A DNA stretch of 64,000 nt from UBA2336 sp036787955 (GCA_036787955.1 DAIQOI010000009.1:1-64000), one strand, 5' to 3'; numbered from the stretch's first letter, positions 24,560 to 34,288 are shown. A program made the numbers and translations. Notes: a model not told the origin generated them from the sequence alone.

Positions 24560-27500
24560 TTACCGGTATTTAATCGGTTCGTAATCCTTAAATGGCGAAA
24601 GTTGTACTTTCTCCATCCTGGCACGGTAATCTTTCCAGGTATTATCGAAGAAGTAATTTACTTTTCGTACCACCGTAGCTATTTTATCTTCAGCGTGCTT
24701 GTACACCCGCCTGTCCGTATCGCTTATCGGGTCGCGCGACCGCAGAATATAGCCGGCAGCCGTTTGAATGTATGACACCGGCGATGGGTCGGGCGAACGC
24801 AGAATACCCTGGCGCTTATCTTCCTTGCCGAGAATAAAATCGAACAAGGCATTTACCGAGTCTTTCACCGCTTTTGTTTTGTCAGCTTCCTCTTTCAGAT
24901 CGTTGCGCTTGCTCTCGCGTATTTTACGCTCATATTCTTCTGCTATTTCCCGGGCTTCGCGCAAACGATCTGTTGCCTGCACGGCAGCCGCACGCAGTTT
25001 ATCCAAATCTTTCATTAAAGCATAGCGCTGCTCATACACACTCATGGGTACATCCACGCGCGGGTCGGGCTTTACCGTAAGCATGGTCGAGTCTTTGGCA
25101 TTACCGAAAGTAATACGCAGTTTATAAGTTCCGGGCAGTACAGGCGTTCCGCCAAAACCACCAAAGCCACCTCCCATACCTCCTGCCTGTCCGCGGGGCC
25201 TTTCCCGCGAAGGCTGGCGACCGGCACGTTCATTGAGCATCCACTGTACGCGATACACGCCCCCGGTTTCGGGTGCCTTCTGGCGAATGGTATTGACCAA
25301 CTCGCCTTTTGCATTAAATATTTCAATCTTCACCGAATCGTATTTTACCTCCTTTTGTGAAGGTGCCGGTGTTGCGGGCTTCTGTTCGGTGGTTGCCTTC
25401 CTGCCGCGCGTATCGGCTGGCTTCGGCTCTTCCTTGGGTGGCTCGGGTTTGTTTACCCAGTAGGTTATCATAGCACCGGCAGGGCGGTTCTCACCGTTGA
25501 ATACAGCATTGGCATCGAAGCGCGGACCGGAGGGCTGCTGCATCGAAACCTGGTAGGCATCGGGTGGTGTAAACAGTTTAACTGTGGAAGCAGGCATGCC
25601 GCCGGTGCGGGCCATCTCCCGCAGCGGACGAATATCGTCCAGCACATAAATAGCCCTTCCGAATGTTCCGATTACCAGGTCGTGCTCACGTGGGTGAATA
25701 ACCAGGTCCATGGTGGGAACGCCTGCCGGAAAGTCATTGGTCCAGCGCGTCCAGTTTTTACCTTCATCTATACTTACAAACAAGCCGTTTTCGGTCCCCA
25801 GGAAAAGCAATTTCGGCTCAACCGGATCCTGAACCACAGCAAGGGTGTAGTTGCTCTCGCCTACCTGGGCGGGTGTTACCAGGCTTTCCCATGTGGCACC
25901 GAAATCCCTGGTGCGGAACAGGTAAGGTTTGTAATCGAACATGCGGTAATTGTTTACTACCACAAAGGCTTCACCCGCATTGCGTGCACTGGGGTGGATG
26001 TGTGGTATCCATGCATTTTTGGGCATGCCCGCAATACGTGGCGACAGGTTGGTCCAGGTTTTGCCCCCATCGCGTGTGAGCTGCAGGTTGCCGTCATCCG
26101 TGCCTACCCATATAACACCCTGTTGCACCGGACTGGGAGCAATGGCCAGAATGGTACAGTGATTTTCAGCACCCGTAGCATCCATGGTTAAGCCACCGCT
26201 TTCGTGCTGTTTTTGCTTGGAAGGATCGTTGGTGGTCAGGTCGGGTGAAATGATCTCCCAGGTGCTTCCCTTGTCGGTTGACTTGTGCAGAAACTGACTG
26301 CCGTAATAAATGGTTGACTTACTGAACGGATCCTGCGCCAAGGCGGCATTCCAGTTAAAGCGCAGCTTCATATCCGGATCGGGATGTGTGGGGCGCGTGT
26401 TTTTGGTAAAGCCAGTAAGGCGATCATAGCGCGCCAGGTTTCCACCCTGCGACATCGCGTAACCAAACCGTGCATCTTCCGGGTCGGGCATCACGTCAAA
26501 ACCATCACCAAAGTACACTTCCTGAAAATAATAATTGCGGATACCGGAGGTACGCCATACGTAAGCCGGCCCCACCCACGAGCCATTGTCTTGCATGCCG
26601 CCATACACGTTATAGGGATGCTCCATATCCACATTAATGTGGTAAAACTGGCCTACCGGAATATTATCAGCAAACACCCAGGTTTTGCCGCCATCGCGCG
26701 AAATGTTTAATCCCCCATCGTTGCCGTCAATGATGAAGTTGGGATTATCGGGATGTATCCACCAGGCGTGGTGGTCGGGATGCACCCCGGAATATTGCAG
26801 CAACTGGCGGAAAGTCTTTCCTCCATCTTCGCTGATGCCCACGCGCGAATAAATGGTGTACACGCGGTTTTCATTTTTCGGATCCACATAAATTTCATGG
26901 TAGTAAAAAGGCCGGTCGCCTATTTCTTCGCGGTCGTTTACCATCACCCAGTTTTCTCCGCCATCATCGCTGCGGTACAAAGCATTTTTCTTCGCTTCAA
27001 TCAGGGCATATACCACATTCGGTTTGCTGCGTGCAATGGCAATGCCCATCCTGCCCAGATCACCTTCCGGCAAGCCGTTTTTGGTTGTCAGTTTTTTCCA
27101 GTTTTTGCCTCCGTCATACGTTACATACAGTCCCGATGACGGTCCTCCGGAAGTGAAGGTCCAGGGCATCCGGCGGTGCTGCCACATGTTGGCAAATAAC
27201 TTGTTAGGGTTTGAAGGATCCATCACCAGCTCAGCACAGCCGGTTTTTTCATCCACAAACAAAATACGCTCCCAGGTTTGTCCGCCATCGGTGGTTTTAT
27301 ACACACCTCTTTCAGGATGTTCGCCCCAGGGCGAACCGATGGCTGCCACATAAACCGTATTGGGATTTTTCGGATCAATAATGATGCGATGTATATGGCG
27401 CGTCTTCTCAAGTCCCATTTTCTTCCAGGTATTTCCACCATCCAGCGACTTGTAAATACCATCTCCGCCGTTCAGGCTGTTGCGCGGGTTGCCTTCACCG

Positions 27501-27823
27501 GTTCCAACCCATACCACGGAAGGATTATCCTGTTGAATGGCAATCGCACCAATAGATTGGGTAGTCTCTTTATCAAATACAGGCTCCCAGGTTACACCGC
27601 CACTGGTGCTGCGCCACAAACCACCTGATGCGGCACCCGCAAAGATGATGTCCGGATTGCTGATAACCGCATCAATGGCCGTAATGCGCCCGCTCATGCC
27701 AGCCGGACCAATGGCCCGCGGCTTCATGCCTTTGAGCTTTTCCATGTCCAGCTTTTGGGCATGAAGTACAAAAGCACTGATTATAGCAACTGATAGAATG
27801 AAAAATCGCAGTATACTTTTCAT
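24560..27823 (-). CDS. Large exported VPS10/sortilin-like BNR beta-propeller protein
   Basis: A 1087-residue secreted protein with a signal peptide (about 1-23). The first 730 residues are packed with sortilin/BNR motifs such as SLDGGNTWKK, TTDGGQTWER, SDDGGENWVM, SRDGGKTWVF and STDKGSTWEI, consistent with two beta-propellers. Residues about 780-900 include a Pro/Lys-rich stretch and a FlgD-like segment (FNAKGELVNTI, ending GTYKLRITFG). The C-terminal 150 residues are a charged coiled coil. Such proteins are widespread in Bacteroidota and are often labelled glycosyl hydrolases, but no catalytic residues are known. The protein is too long for an alternative start to matter. Confidence 0.85.
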   Translation of the reverse strand: MKSILRFFILSVAIISAFVLHAQKLDMEKLKGMKPRAIGPAGMSGRITAIDAVISNPDIIFAGAASGGLWRSTSGGVTWEPVFDKETTQSIGAIAIQQDNPSVVWVGTGEGNPRNSLNGGDGIYKSLDGGNTWKKMGLEKTRHIHRIIIDPKNPNTVYVAAIGSPWGEHPERGVYKTTDGGQTWERILFVDEKTGCAELVMDPSNPNKLFANMWQHRRMPWTFTSGGPSSGLYVTYDGGKNWKKLTTKNGLPEGDLGRMGIAIARSKPNVVYALIEAKKNALYRSDDGGENWVMVNDREEIGDRPFYYHEIYVDPKNENRVYTIYSRVGISEDGGKTFRQLLQYSGVHPDHHAWWIHPDNPNFIIDGNDGGLNISRDGGKTWVFADNIPVGQFYHINVDMEHPYNVYGGMQDNGSWVGPAYVWRTSGIRNYYFQEVYFGDGFDVMPDPEDARFGYAMSQGGNLARYDRLTGFTKNTRPTHPDPDMKLRFNWNAALAQDPFSKSTIYYGSQFLHKSTDKGSTWEIISPDLTTNDPSKQKQHESGGLTMDATGAENHCTILAIAPSPVQQGVIWVGTDDGNLQLTRDGGKTWTNLSPRIAGMPKNAWIPHIHPSARNAGEAFVVVNNYRMFDYKPYLFRTRDFGATWESLVTPAQVGESNYTLAVVQDPVEPKLLFLGTENGLFVSIDEGKNWTRWTNDFPAGVPTMDLVIHPREHDLVIGTFGRAIYVLDDIRPLREMARTGGMPASTVKLFTPPDAYQVSMQQPSGPRFDANAVFNGENRPAGAMITYWVNKPEPPKEEPKPADTRGRKATTEQKPATPAPSQKEVKYDSVKIEIFNAKGELVNTIRQKAPETGGVYRVQWMLNERAGRQPSRERPRGQAGGMGGGFGGFGGTPVLPGTYKLRITFGNAKDSTMLTVKPDPRVDVPMSVYEQRYALMKDLDKLRAAAVQATDRLREAREIAEEYERKIRESKRNDLKEEADKTKAVKDSVNALFDFILGKEDKRQGILRSPDPSPVSYIQTAAGYILRSRDPISDTDRRVYKHAEDKIATVVRKVNYFFDNTWKDYRARMEKVQLSPFKDYEPIKYR

Positions 27824-27923
27824 GACTTTATGTTAATTGTCCGGTTAAAAATACGGGCAGTACTGTTTTGGAAAAGAAAGGATATGACCAAAATAGATTT
27901 TTGCCGTACAGGACGTGCCAGTA

Positions 27924-28712
27924 TTATTTGAGCGGCCACTGAATAGCAATTTCTTTAAACGCGTACAGGCGTATACCCCACGGGGTACGCACCTCCAACC
28001 GCCCATGTTCATCAACCCCCAAAATAGTTCCCGGAAAACTTTGATCGCCCTTGCCAAAAGTCAGCTCGCTTCCCAAACCATACAACCGACCCAGATAGTC
28101 GCTTCGAAGTGCTTCCAGCTTCTCCTCCCGTAGCATCCCATACCGGTAATCCAGATGATGGATCAAATCATACAAACATTCATACAAATTCCAGGTTCTG
28201 CCGGTTTCAGCAAGCAGTGATGTGGCCGAAGAAAACGGAAAGTTCAGCTGATTAATGTTGATGCCTATACCGGCTATGCTAATTGCAAGACGGTCGGCGT
28301 GAATTTGGTTTTCGATTAGCATGCCACACACCTTTTTCTGGTTCAGCAAAATGTCGTTCGGCCACTTGATGTGTGCCGGAACACTGGTAATTTTTTTAAG
28401 CCAGTCGGTTATAGCCAATGAAAAAGCCTTGGTTAAAAACATTTGAGATGACGCCCTGAGAAAAGACGGGGCAACAAATAATGAGAAAGTCAGGTTCTTA
28501 TCCCGCTCAGCAACCCAGGTATTGCCCCGCTGACCCTTGCCGGCCGATTGATAACCTGCAATAACCACAGAACCTTCGGGCAGGGAATTTTGCTTAACCA
28601 TTTGTTCCATAATTACGTTAGTGGAATGACATTCTGGCATATAAATGAGCCTGCGCGCAGGGAAAAGCGGGTTGGCAGGAATTTTATACGTGGATTTATT
28701 GTAGCTTTGCAT
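27924..28712 (-). CDS. birA: Biotin--[acetyl-CoA-carboxylase] ligase
   Basis: A 262-residue class I biotin protein ligase, which makes biotinyl-AMP and transfers biotin to the carrier lysine of acetyl-CoA carboxylase. Family motifs are CHSTN, then AGYQSAGKGQRGNTWVAE (the GRGRxG-like ATP/biotin loop, here GKGQRG), then IKWPNDILLNQKKVCGMLIE with the catalytic Lys. A small C-terminal domain follows. No N-terminal DNA-binding domain is present, so it is not a BirA repressor. Its ATG and an upstream ATG for rsfS share the palindrome CATG at 28710-28713, so the two divergent genes have essentially no intergenic space. Confidence 0.93.
   Translation of the reverse strand: MQSYNKSTYKIPANPLFPARRLIYMPECHSTNVIMEQMVKQNSLPEGSVVIAGYQSAGKGQRGNTWVAERDKNLTFSLFVAPSFLRASSQMFLTKAFSLAITDWLKKITSVPAHIKWPNDILLNQKKVCGMLIENQIHADRLAISIAGIGININQLNFPFSSATSLLAETGRTWNLYECLYDLIHHLDYRYGMLREEKLEALRSDYLGRLYGLGSELTFGKGDQSFPGTILGVDEHGRLEVRTPWGIRLYAFKEIAIQWPLK
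28702..28709 (+). promoter_or_regulatory. Predicted -7 promoter element of rsfS-ftsH
   Basis: TAGCTTTG fits TAnnTTTG exactly. It lies inside the first codons of the divergent birA gene, one base before an ATG at 28711 and 22 bases before the ATG at 28732. This spacing favours the second ATG as the rsfS start. Confidence 0.5.
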
Positions 28713-28731
28713 GATTGGTCAAGTTAACGGA

Positions 28732-29100
28732 ATGACAAAAAAAAGGAAGGGCGGCAATACGGAAATATTGTGCCGGGCCATTGTAAAGGGAATGCAGGAA
28801 AAAAAAGCCCATGACATTCTGATTCTGGACCTTCGGAAAATTTCCAATGCTGCTGCCGATTTCTTTGTAATATGCTCGGGTAATTCGGATAAACAACTGG
28901 AAGCCATAGCCGACTCGGTAAGTGAAGAAGTATTCAAAGAGTTGAACGAAGATCCGAGGCATATTGAAGGCATGCAAAATAAGGAATGGGTATTGATGGA
29001 CTACTTTGATGTAGTAGTACATATCTTTCGAAAAGACCGAAGAACTTATTTCGCGCTGGAAAAACTTTGGGGAGACGCCCCCGCTGTGGAAGTACAATAA
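28732..29100 (+). CDS. rsfS: Ribosome silencing factor RsfS
   Basis: A 122-residue RsfS/Iojap protein that binds ribosomal protein uL14 and blocks subunit joining when nutrients are low. Conserved blocks are DILILDLRKISNAADFF-like text (ILDLRKISNAAADFFVI), CSGNSDKQLEAIADSV, and WVLMDYFDVVVHIF near the C-terminus. An ATG at 28711 would add seven residues (MIGQVNG) but it almost touches the predicted -7 element, so 28732 is preferred. It is followed by ftsH after 22 bases and is probably in the same transcript; this pairing is common in Bacteroidota. Confidence 0.95.
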   Translation: MTKKRKGGNTEILCRAIVKGMQEKKAHDILILDLRKISNAAADFFVICSGNSDKQLEAIADSVSEEVFKELNEDPRHIEGMQNKEWVLMDYFDVVVHIFRKDRRTYFALEKLWGDAPAVEVQ

Positions 29101-29122
29101 TTTAGAACTTTGAATCATCCTT

Positions 29123-31192
29123 ATGTCGAACAACGAATACAACAGACGAGAAAATAAGCCAGGTTTACCTCCAAAATCACCACGCGGTAATTATCAGACG
29201 TGGATTATCCTTGCTACACTGGGTTTTATACTCCTGTTAATGTATTTCGGCAATTCAGGCGAACTGCCGTCCATTACGCGCAGTGAGTTCGAAAACATGA
29301 TAGAAAGCCGGGACGTGAAACGGGTGGTGCTGGTTAAAAATATGGACCTGGTGGAGGTTACGCTTACAGGCGATGCACTGAATAATTCCAAATACCGCGA
29401 ACGCCTTGAAAAAAGCAGCCGCTTTGGCATCAACCCGAACGGCCCACACTTCAAAATGAAAATCGGCTCGGTAGATACGTTCATCAGCGACTACCGCGAA
29501 CTGAATAAAAAAATTCCCCGCAACGAACAGATAGACCTGCAGTTTGAAGAACGCAGCGATTACTTCAGCCTCTTCCTCAACTGGGGCTTCCTGTTATTTA
29601 TCCTCATCGGTTTCTGGATGCTGATGCGCAGAATGACCGGTGGCGCAGGGCCGGGAGGGCAGATATTCAACATCGGTAAATCGCGGGCAGCCCTGTTCGA
29701 TGCAGAAAATAAGGTAAAGGTTACCTTTGAAGATGTGGCCGGCCTGGATGAAGCCAAAGAAGAAGTGCAGGAAATAGTGGAATTCCTCAAGAACCCTTCC
29801 AAGTTCACCAGGCTGGGCGGAAAAATTCCCAAGGGTGCCTTGCTGGTAGGCCCCCCGGGTACAGGCAAAACCCTGCTGGCTAAAGCAGTAGCCGGCGAAG
29901 CAGGCGTGCCCTTCTTTTCACTTTCCGGTTCCGACTTTGTGGAAATGTTTGTGGGAGTCGGTGCAGCCCGCGTACGCGACCTGTTTAAACAAGCCAAGGA
30001 AAAGGCGCCCTGCATCGTATTCATTGATGAAATAGATGCCATCGGTCGCTCGCGCGGCCGCGGACAAATTCCCGGTGCCAACGATGAACGGGAAAATACA
30101 CTTAACTCCCTGTTGGTAGAAATGGACGGCTTTGCCACCGACTCTGGCGTAATCATTCTGGCCGCCACCAACCGACCCGATGTTTTAGACCCCGCACTCC
30201 TGCGTCCGGGCCGCTTCGACCGGCAAATCAGCATTGACAAACCCGATATTGTCGGACGCGAAGCCATATTTAAAGTGCATCTGAAGCCCATCAAACTCGA
30301 TCCGAGCGTTGATGTAAAGAAACTCGCTGCGCAAACACCGGGCTTTGCCGGTGCCGAAATTGCCAATGTGTGCAACGAGGCTGCCCTGATTGCCGCCAGA
30401 CGTGATAAACAGGCTGTGGATATGCAGGATTTCCAGGATGCGATAGACCGCGTAATTGGCGGACTGGAAAAGAAAAACAAAATCATCTCACCGGAAGAGA
30501 AGCGCATCGTGGCTTTTCACGAAGCCGGCCATGCAGTGGCTGGCTGGTTCCTGGAGCATGCCGACCCGCTGGTTAAAGTAAGTATCGTGCCCCGCGGTGT
30601 TGCCGCACTGGGCTACGCACAGTATCTTCCGAAAGAGCAGTTCTTGTATCAAACCGAACAGCTGCTCGATGAAATGTGCATGGCTTTCGGTGGACGTGCT
30701 GCCGAAGAAATTGTCTTTGGCAAAATTTCTACCGGGGCACTCAGTGACCTGGAACGCATCACCAAAATGGCTTACAGCATGGTAACCGTTTACGGCATGA
30801 ACAAGGAAATCGGCAACCTGTCGTATTACGATTCCAAAGCCAGCGAATACACTTTTCAGAAACCTTATTCAGAAGCTACCGCTGAAAAAATTGACCGCGA
30901 AGTAAAGCGCATCATTGACGAATGCTATGAGCGCACTAAAAAACTGCTGATGGAACACCGCCATCATCTGGAAGCCGTTGCACAGGAACTGCTGAAAAAA
31001 GAAATCCTGTTCCAGAATGACCTGGAACGCCTCATCGGCAAGCGGCCTTTTGACAAACCTACCACCTACCAGCAGTTTACCAACGGTGCCGAACCGAAAG
31101 CTCCTGCACCAACCAACAATGGCTCCCCGGAAGCAACGGATAAAACCCCGGCAGAACCAGCAACTCAGGAAGAACAAACCCAAAAACCCTGA
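29123..31192 (+). CDS. ftsH: ATP-dependent zinc metalloprotease FtsH
   Basis: A 689-residue membrane-anchored AAA+ protease that degrades misfolded and short-lived membrane and cytosolic proteins. Two transmembrane segments (about 26-43 and 150-168) flank a periplasmic domain. The AAA module has Walker A GPPGTGKT (243-250), Walker B CIVFIDEIDAIG, and the SRH region. The zinc site HEAGH (about residue 465) and the third ligand Asp in the helix after ISTGALSDLERIT are present. The C-terminal tail is rich in Pro, Thr, Ala and Gln. All elements are intact, and the length is normal for Bacteroidota FtsH. Confidence 0.97.
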   Translation: MSNNEYNRRENKPGLPPKSPRGNYQTWIILATLGFILLLMYFGNSGELPSITRSEFENMIESRDVKRVVLVKNMDLVEVTLTGDALNNSKYRERLEKSSRFGINPNGPHFKMKIGSVDTFISDYRELNKKIPRNEQIDLQFEERSDYFSLFLNWGFLLFILIGFWMLMRRMTGGAGPGGQIFNIGKSRAALFDAENKVKVTFEDVAGLDEAKEEVQEIVEFLKNPSKFTRLGGKIPKGALLVGPPGTGKTLLAKAVAGEAGVPFFSLSGSDFVEMFVGVGAARVRDLFKQAKEKAPCIVFIDEIDAIGRSRGRGQIPGANDERENTLNSLLVEMDGFATDSGVIILAATNRPDVLDPALLRPGRFDRQISIDKPDIVGREAIFKVHLKPIKLDPSVDVKKLAAQTPGFAGAEIANVCNEAALIAARRDKQAVDMQDFQDAIDRVIGGLEKKNKIISPEEKRIVAFHEAGHAVAGWFLEHADPLVKVSIVPRGVAALGYAQYLPKEQFLYQTEQLLDEMCMAFGGRAAEEIVFGKISTGALSDLERITKMAYSMVTVYGMNKEIGNLSYYDSKASEYTFQKPYSEATAEKIDREVKRIIDECYERTKKLLMEHRHHLEAVAQELLKKEILFQNDLERLIGKRPFDKPTTYQQFTNGAEPKAPAPTNNGSPEATDKTPAEPATQEEQTQKP

Positions 31193-31210
31193 AGCTTCGC
31201 GCCTTTCGGT

Positions 31211-31218
31211 TATCTTTG
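31211..31218 (+). promoter_or_regulatory. Predicted -7 promoter element of lpxH
   Basis: TATCTTTG fits TAnnTTTG exactly and ends 13 bases before the lpxH ATG, in the 39-base gap after ftsH. No -33 TTTG was seen at the expected spacing. Confidence 0.45.
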
Positions 31219-31231
31219 ACGCAGCCTGTTT

Positions 31232-31993
31232 ATGCAATATCTGGGCGAGGGTAAAAAACTGTACTTTGCATCCGACTTTCACCTGGGCGTACCCGATAAA
31301 CATGCAAGTCGGTTGCGCGAAGCTAAACTCGTCCGCTGGCTTGAGCACATCCGCAAAGATGCACAGGGTATTTACCTTTTAGGCGATATTTTTGATTTTT
31401 GGTTTGAATACCGTACCGTCATACCCAAAGGCTTCATCCGCCTGCAGGGCAAACTGGCCGAACTGCGCGATGCGGGAATACCTGTCTACTTCTTCACCGG
31501 CAACCACGATATGTGGATGTTTGACTACTTCCCATCCGAACTGGATATCCCCGTATTCCGCCAGCCCATGGTGCTGGACACCGGCAACCACCGGCTGCTT
31601 ATCGGCCATGGCGATGGCCTCGGACCCGGCGACTTGAGCTATAAAATCCTGAAGCGCATATTTGCAAGCCCCGTGGCACAGTGGATTTTTGCACGCATAC
31701 ACCCCAACCTTGGCATGGGCATTGCACATTTCTGGTCGCGAAAGAGCCGCATCAACAACCAGATGCGGGAAGAAAAATTCAAAGGCGAAGAGCATGAATT
31801 CTTACTGCAATATTGCCGCGAAACAGAACAACATACCCACCACGATTTTTATATATTCGGGCACCGGCACCTGCCGCTCAACCTGCCAGTAGGCAACAAC
31901 AGCCGCTATATTAATTTAGGCGAATGGGTACACTTCAGCACGTATGCGGTATATGACGGAAAAACGGTTGAACTACTTTCGTTTGAAGAATGA
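31232..31993 (+). CDS. lpxH: UDP-2,3-diacylglucosamine diphosphatase
   Basis: A 253-residue calcineurin-like phosphoesterase. LpxH hydrolyses UDP-2,3-diacylglucosamine to lipid X on the inner face of the inner membrane during lipid A synthesis. The metal-ligand series is complete: SDFHLG, GDIFDFWFEY, GNHDMWM, GHGDGLG and FGHRHLP. The Bacteroidota form is a little longer than E. coli LpxH (240). It overlaps the next gene. Related phosphoesterases exist, but the DFWFEY and HGDGLGP blocks favour LpxH. Confidence 0.9.
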   Translation: MQYLGEGKKLYFASDFHLGVPDKHASRLREAKLVRWLEHIRKDAQGIYLLGDIFDFWFEYRTVIPKGFIRLQGKLAELRDAGIPVYFFTGNHDMWMFDYFPSELDIPVFRQPMVLDTGNHRLLIGHGDGLGPGDLSYKILKRIFASPVAQWIFARIHPNLGMGIAHFWSRKSRINNQMREEKFKGEEHEFLLQYCRETEQHTHHDFYIFGHRHLPLNLPVGNNSRYINLGEWVHFSTYAVYDGKTVELLSFEE

Positions 31994-32759
31994 TCTCCTT
32001 ACAGGGTCTGCCCTTGCGCTATGCGGGCTGCTGCATAGCCCTGTCGTGGCCCAGCAGATCATCGCCGAAATACCGCTGGCTGAAAAACCTTCCAGCGCTT
32101 ACGTGGATCGCCCCGGTGATTTGTACCTGCGTTATCAATCGCGTATTGTGCACTACGACATAAACGGCAATGAAGCCGGAAGTTTTATACTGCCCCACCC
32201 TACCTTGCATTTCGAGCCGCGTGACGGAAGCCGTATGTTTATTTTTAACCCTGCCACCAACCACTATGGTTTCTCATCGTTCGGAAAAATTCCTGCAACC
32301 CCGCTGCCAGAGGAATATGCCATCGAGCCGCTGATGGCCTGCTCGGCAGGAGACCTTGGATTGTGGGTGCTGGATCGCGCAGACTATTCGCTGAAAAGGG
32401 TGAACCTCAGAAACGGTCAGGTAGATATCGATTTTAAGTTACCGGAAAAACTGCACCAGGAAACCCTCCTCGCCTTGCGCCAGTACATGAGCTTTCTGTT
32501 CCTGGCCACACCATCTTACCTGTACATTTTCAGCAACATGGGAAAGGTATTGAAAACCCTTGAAACTACCTTAGCCGACTTCGACTTCCTGGGTGAAGAG
32601 CTCTACTACCGTAACGGTAACCGGCTGGTTTATCTGGACTTATTTGACGGGACAACCCGCAGCGAAGAAATATCCCCGGAAATTTTGTTTGTACGCCTGA
32701 CGGACGAAAGACGCTACCTGATCTATCCCAACCGGCTGGTTATTCAATCGATACAATAA
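31983..32759 (+). CDS. Exported protein of unknown function encoded after lpxH
   Basis: A protein of about 258 residues that I do not recognise. With a TTG start at 31983, or an ATG at 31953 or 31944, it carries a hydrophobic N-terminus ending HSPVVAQQ that looks like a signal peptide. The body has no membrane segment. It shows short, evenly spaced beta-strand pairs (VDRPGDLYLRYQSRIVHYD, LGLWVLDRADYSLKRVN, SYLYIFSNMGKVLKTLE) that suggest a beta-propeller. It overlaps the end of lpxH by 11 bases with the TTG start, or 41 to 50 with the ATGs, so it is certainly translated from the same mRNA. A role in the cell envelope is possible but not shown. Confidence 0.7.
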   Translation: MKNDLLTGSALALCGLLHSPVVAQQIIAEIPLAEKPSSAYVDRPGDLYLRYQSRIVHYDINGNEAGSFILPHPTLHFEPRDGSRMFIFNPATNHYGFSSFGKIPATPLPEEYAIEPLMACSAGDLGLWVLDRADYSLKRVNLRNGQVDIDFKLPEKLHQETLLALRQYMSFLFLATPSYLYIFSNMGKVLKTLETTLADFDFLGEELYYRNGNRLVYLDLFDGTTRSEEISPEILFVRLTDERRYLIYPNRLVIQSIQ

Positions 32760-32899
32760 TTCCGGTTTCGTACAGCAACACTGTTCATTTTTGAACATCT
32801 TTGTACATAAAAAAGTAATACAAGGCGTATTTGCAGGTAAAAGACGCCCCATCAAATAGTGGCACATTATTTCGACAGCAATCAGTTAACCCTAAACCT

Positions 32900-34273
32900 A
32901 TGCCCGAAACGCAACAGCCGGCCAAAATTCTGATGATTGATGATGATGAAGATGTATTGCTGGCAGCCAAAATGCTGCTGAAGAAGCAAAACTATCAGGT
33001 TATCATTGAAAAGAATCCTAATAAAATTCCTTTTCTGCTGAACAATGACACGTACGATGTGATTCTGCTCGACATGAACTTCAGCAAAGACATCACCAGC
33101 GGAAAAGAGGGATTTTACTGGTTGGAGAAAATCCTGGAAAAAGATCCGCAGGCGGTGGTTATTCTGATCACCGCCTTTGGCGATGTGGAAATGGCGGTAA
33201 AAGCGCTGAAGCAAGGCGCCACCGATTTCATACTGAAACCGTGGCAAAATGAAAAACTTATTGCCACCATTTCCACCGCAATCCGGCTGCGGCAGTCCTA
33301 CAACGAAGTGGACAAACTGCGCAAGGCTAAGGAAATGCTGGAAGAACAAATCAGCAAGCCTTTTGGCGAAATCATAGGTCAAAGTGCGGCCATCAGGGAA
33401 GTGTTTACGTTGATCGACAAAGTAGCCAGAACCGATGCCAACGTACTTATACTGGGAGAGAACGGAACCGGTAAAGAACTGATTGCCCGTGCCATCCACC
33501 AGCGCTCACTTCGCCATAACAATAGTTTTGTTGCAGTAGATATGGGTGCCATCACCGAAACGCTTTTTGAAAGCGAGCTTTTTGGCCATAAAAAAGGGGC
33601 ATTCACCGATGCACGCGAAGACCGCCCGGGACGCTTCGAACTGGCTCATGGTGGCACACTTTTTCTGGACGAAATCGGTAACCTGAGTCTGAACCTGCAA
33701 AGTAAGCTGCTCAGTGCGCTGCAATCGCGCCAGATTACACGGGTAGGTTCCAACCAGCCCATACCGGTTGATATCCGCCTGATCTGCGCCACCAACATGC
33801 CGCTTTATGAAATGGTAAAACAGGGTACCTTCCGACAGGATTTGCTGTACCGCATCAACACCGTTGAAATTCATGTACCCCCGCTTTCAGATAGAATTGA
33901 AGACATCCCATTACTGGCAGAACATTATCTGAAAGTTTATGCCCGCAGGTATCATAAGCCGGTAACCGGCATCACACCAGGCGCCATGGAAAAGTTAAAG
34001 CGATATGCCTGGCCCGGCAATATTCGCGAACTGCAACACGCTATCGAAAGAGCTGTGATCATGACCGACAGCGATATGCTGCAGGAAACTGACTTCCTGT
34101 TCGGGCGCCCTGTCAGCACTGCCTCAACCGAAACATTGAATCTGGATGAGGTGGAAAAAGCAGCCATCGTCAAAGCACTGAACCTGCACAACGGCAACAT
34201 ATCGAAAGCGGCTGCCGAGCTGGGCCTAACACGCGCTTCACTGTACCGGAGAATGGAAAAATATGGTCTTTAA
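32900..34273 (+). CDS. Sigma-54-dependent response regulator, NtrC family
   Basis: A 457-residue enhancer-binding protein. The receiver domain (about 8-125) has the acidic pocket DDDED and phospho-acceptor Asp58 in LLDMNFS. The AAA+ domain has Walker A GENGTGKE (about 186-193), the sigma-54-contact loop GAFTDA and Walker B GTLFLDEIG. A Fis-type helix-turn-helix (NGNISKAAAELGLTRASLYR) closes the protein. It activates transcription by sigma-54 RNA polymerase, and rpoN itself is 9 kb downstream. The ATG at 32900 puts the receiver at the N-terminus; a TTG 69 bases upstream was rejected. The kinase gene follows after 15 bases, so the two form a pair. Target genes are not identifiable. Confidence 0.94.
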   Translation: MPETQQPAKILMIDDDEDVLLAAKMLLKKQNYQVIIEKNPNKIPFLLNNDTYDVILLDMNFSKDITSGKEGFYWLEKILEKDPQAVVILITAFGDVEMAVKALKQGATDFILKPWQNEKLIATISTAIRLRQSYNEVDKLRKAKEMLEEQISKPFGEIIGQSAAIREVFTLIDKVARTDANVLILGENGTGKELIARAIHQRSLRHNNSFVAVDMGAITETLFESELFGHKKGAFTDAREDRPGRFELAHGGTLFLDEIGNLSLNLQSKLLSALQSRQITRVGSNQPIPVDIRLICATNMPLYEMVKQGTFRQDLLYRINTVEIHVPPLSDRIEDIPLLAEHYLKVYARRYHKPVTGITPGAMEKLKRYAWPGNIRELQHAIERAVIMTDSDMLQETDFLFGRPVSTASTETLNLDEVEKAAIVKALNLHNGNISKAAAELGLTRASLYRRMEKYGL

Positions 34274-34288
34274 TCAAAATCCCTGATT

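Noticed and set aside
29560..30507. 315-codon frame antisense to ftsH
   Set aside because: Long because of codon bias in ftsH. It is Ser/Arg-rich with no family character.
32860..32875. Possible sigma-54 promoter TGGCAC-N5-TTCGA before the NtrC gene
   Set aside because: The required GC at -12 is missing, so it does not match the -24/-12 consensus.
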